A stretch of DNA of 7,870 nt from Acidobacteriota bacterium (GTDB lineage: Bacteria; Acidobacteriota; Vicinamibacteria; Vicinamibacterales; SCN-69-37), in assembly GCA_021824055.1 (NCBI GenBank), contig JAKALV010000151.1:1-7870 (forward strand). Reading direction: 5' to 3'. Within the stretch, counting starts at the first letter, position 1. Each line of letters begins with the position of its first letter. Shown in pieces: positions 6,212 through 7,870 of the stretch. Made by a program: the position numbers and the translations under genes. Below the pieces are notes generated by a model. It saw only the letters and a program-made list of their open reading frames with translations. It did no database searches and was not told the origin of the DNA.

Positions 6212-7870
6212 TGCCCGCGGTGAATCGAGTTGCGCGTGCCGTCCGCGGCGATATCGGCTGGCTGCTGGTGATCGTGGGCGTGGCGCTGGCGATCCGCATC
6301 TATTTCCCGTGGCCGATCGTGTTCGCGGCGGGGCACGTGAACCTGCTCGAAACGGACGCGTGGTACCACCTGCGGGTGATCGAGAACCTGGTCCATCAGT
6401 TTCCGCATCGCCTGGGCGTGGATCCGTATGCGTCGCCCGGCGGCCAGTTCGTGGCGGTGCCGCCGCTACTGGATTTCCTCGTCGCCGGCGTCGCGCTGAT
6501 CGCCGGCTGGGGCCATCCCTCCGAACAGGTTGTCACGACCGTCACCGTATTCGCGCCGCCCATGCTCGCGGCGCTCACCGTCATCGCCGTGTATGTCGTC
6601 GGCCGTCTGGCGGCCGGCAGCATGGGAGGTTTGCTGGCGGCGGCGCTGGTGGCGATTCTGCCGGGGCATTTTCTCGACCGGACGCTGCTGGGCTTCGCGG
6701 ATCACCATGCGCTCGAGTCCTTTGTGAGCACGGTGGTGCTGTGCCTTGTCGCGCTGCCGTTGACGCGCGTGCAGTCGGTCGTGCGTTCCGGCGTGTGGCT
6801 GGGCCTGGGGTTGGTGGCGTTTCGACTGGCCTGGACGAGCGCCGCCATGGTGGTGGCGGTGCTGGCGGTGTGGCTCGTGGTGCACGCCGCGCTCCAGTCG
6901 TGGAGGCCGGGTGGCGTCGGCAACGCCGCGCGCATCATGGGCATTGCCGCCGTGGTGGCGTTGCCGTTTACGTGGCTCTTCCTGGGGATCGAGCCGTACC
7001 GCGCGAATCTGCAGATCGCGTCGCTGTCGATCCTCGCGCTGATCGCGGCGTCGGTGGAAGTGGGCCGCCATGGCCTCAGCGCCGGATGGTGGTCGCCACG
7101 CGTGCTCGTCGTACTCGCCGTCGCGACAGCCGCCGCGGCGGCCGCGGTGTTCTTCCTGGCGTTTCCGGCGACGGCCGGATTCGCGCTCGGCGAACTGGCC
7201 CGATTCAACCTCACGGCGTCTGACTGGTCGGTGACCGAAACCCGGCCGCTGTTCCTGTACGAAGGCACGTGGTCGCTCCGGCCCGCATGGGACTACTTCC
7301 GATCGGGATTTATTGTGGGCCTTGGCGCGATCGTGTTTCTCGCGGTCAGATGGCTGCGTCGCGGGCGGCCGCTGGACCTGTTTCTGATCGTCTGGACCGC
7401 CGCGATGTTTGCCGCGACGATCAGCGTGAACCGATTCGGCTACTACCTGGTGCCCGCCGTCGCGATCGTCGGCGGTGCCGCCTGCGCGGCGTTGATCGCC
7501 GCCGCCCGGCGCGCCGGGGCCTGGTGGCGAGGCGCGGCGGTTGTCGCGGTGGCCGCCGGCGTCTTCGGTCTGAATCTCGTGCCGGCGATCGCGACGACCG
7601 TGCGAACGGCGGGAATCCCCGCGGGGTGGTTTCCGGCATTCGATTGGCTTCGGCAGCAGTCCAAGGAGCCGTTCGGTGATCCAGGCTATTACTACGCGCG
7701 CTATGACGTCGGGCCGGTTCGTCCAGTGGCATCGACCGTCATGCTCTGGTGGGACTACGGCTACGCGATGATCGCGGCCGCCCATCGCGTGCCGATCGCG
7801 ATTCCGACCGAGAGCGGCGCCGACGTCGCCGCGCAGTTCTTCACGGCCACCGACGAGACGCGGGCAGATC
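6208..7870 (+). CDS. STT3/AglB-type oligosaccharyltransferase (3' end beyond window)
   Basis: Catalytic subunit of an oligosaccharyltransferase, which moves a lipid-linked glycan en bloc to asparagine of exported proteins on the outer membrane face. From ATG at 6208 (overlapping the ALG1-like stop by 4 bp, ATGA) 554 complete codons are present and the frame is open at the edge. An N-terminal membrane helix (about 17-37) leads to LLETDAWYHLR (47-55, the first-loop Asp, D50). Next come FADHHALE (163-170, the DHH metal-binding motif at 165-167), SVTETRP (341-347, the SVSE/TIXE loop with Glu344), NRFGYYLVP (408-416, Arg409) and WWDYG (514-518), the signature at the start of the soluble acceptor-binding domain. 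Many hydrophobic helices lie between. The DHH form and ETDAWYHLR resemble archaeal AglB more than Campylobacter PglB. Full AglB proteins are about 800-900 residues, so the C-terminal domain with the sequon-reading motif lies outside. The catalytic residues visible here are intact. Confidence 0.94.
   Translation, partial: MMPAVNRVARAVRGDIGWLLVIVGVALAIRIYFPWPIVFAAGHVNLLETDAWYHLRVIENLVHQFPHRLGVDPYASPGGQFVAVPPLLDFLVAGVALIAGWGHPSEQVVTTVTVFAPPMLAALTVIAVYVVGRLAAGSMGGLLAAALVAILPGHFLDRTLLGFADHHALESFVSTVVLCLVALPLTRVQSVVRSGVWLGLGLVAFRLAWTSAAMVVAVLAVWLVVHAALQSWRPGGVGNAARIMGIAAVVALPFTWLFLGIEPYRANLQIASLSILALIAASVEVGRHGLSAGWWSPRVLVVLAVATAAAAAAVFFLAFPATAGFALGELARFNLTASDWSVTETRPLFLYEGTWSLRPAWDYFRSGFIVGLGAIVFLAVRWLRRGRPLDLFLIVWTAAMFAATISVNRFGYYLVPAVAIVGGAACAALIAAARRAGAWWRGAAVVAVAAGVFGLNLVPAIATTVRTAGIPAGWFPAFDWLRQQSKEPFGDPGYYYARYDVGPVRPVASTVMLWWDYGYAMIAAAHRVPIAIPTESGADVAAQFFTATDETRAD

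Noticed and set aside
6466..7785. 439-codon open frame on the minus strand opposite the STT3-like gene
   Set aside because: Extremely Arg/His/Gln-rich translation, antisense to a gene with intact catalytic motifs. A shadow.
1..7870. O-antigen or capsule cluster
   Set aside because: There is no Wzx, Wzy, Wzz or WaaL-like gene in view, while an STT3-type enzyme with WWDYG is present. A mixed use of the glycan cannot be ruled out from outside the window.

Overview
This is a high-GC, gene-dense prokaryotic window. It carries seven genes in two divergent, tightly overlapping transcription units, and all seven read as parts of one lipid-linked glycan pathway. Five genes run leftward from about 4949 to the left edge: a MurG-family transferase, a WecA/TagO-type phosphosugar transferase, a family-2 (GT-A) glycosyltransferase, an ALG11-like GT4 and an ALG2-like GT4 that is cut by the window edge. 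Two genes run rightward from 5015 to the right edge: an ALG1-like mannosyltransferase and an STT3/AglB-type oligosaccharyltransferase, also cut by the window edge. Only 65 bp separate the two units, and these contain a perfect 7-bp inverted repeat. No RNA gene, mobile element, CRISPR array or repeat family is visible, and no gap exceeds 300 bases.

The host is almost certainly bacterial. Genes overlap by 4 or 11 bp, one start is a GTG behind a GGAGG ribosome binding site, the membrane transferase is of bacterial WecA/TagO type (HIHH motif, NAFNLMDGLDG), and the second transferase is single-chain MurG-like. The strong G/C bias and lack of phylum markers leave the lineage open. A soil or sediment lineage such as Acidobacteriota is only a guess.

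The main interest is the combination of genes. By motif recognition the enzymes match the cytoplasmic half of eukaryotic N-glycan assembly almost step for step. The WecA-like enzyme would load GlcNAc-1-P on a polyprenyl phosphate (the ALG7 role) and the MurG-like enzyme would add a second sugar (the ALG13/ALG14 role). The ALG1-like enzyme would add the first mannose, the ALG2-like enzyme the two branching mannoses and the ALG11-like enzyme the alpha-1,2 mannoses. The STT3-like enzyme would transfer the finished glycan to protein on the outer face of the membrane. One extra family-2 transferase has no counterpart in that scheme. The sugar and linkage at each step are inferred from the nearest eukaryotic families and are not shown by the sequence. 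A flippase is not in the window and would have to be encoded nearby or elsewhere.
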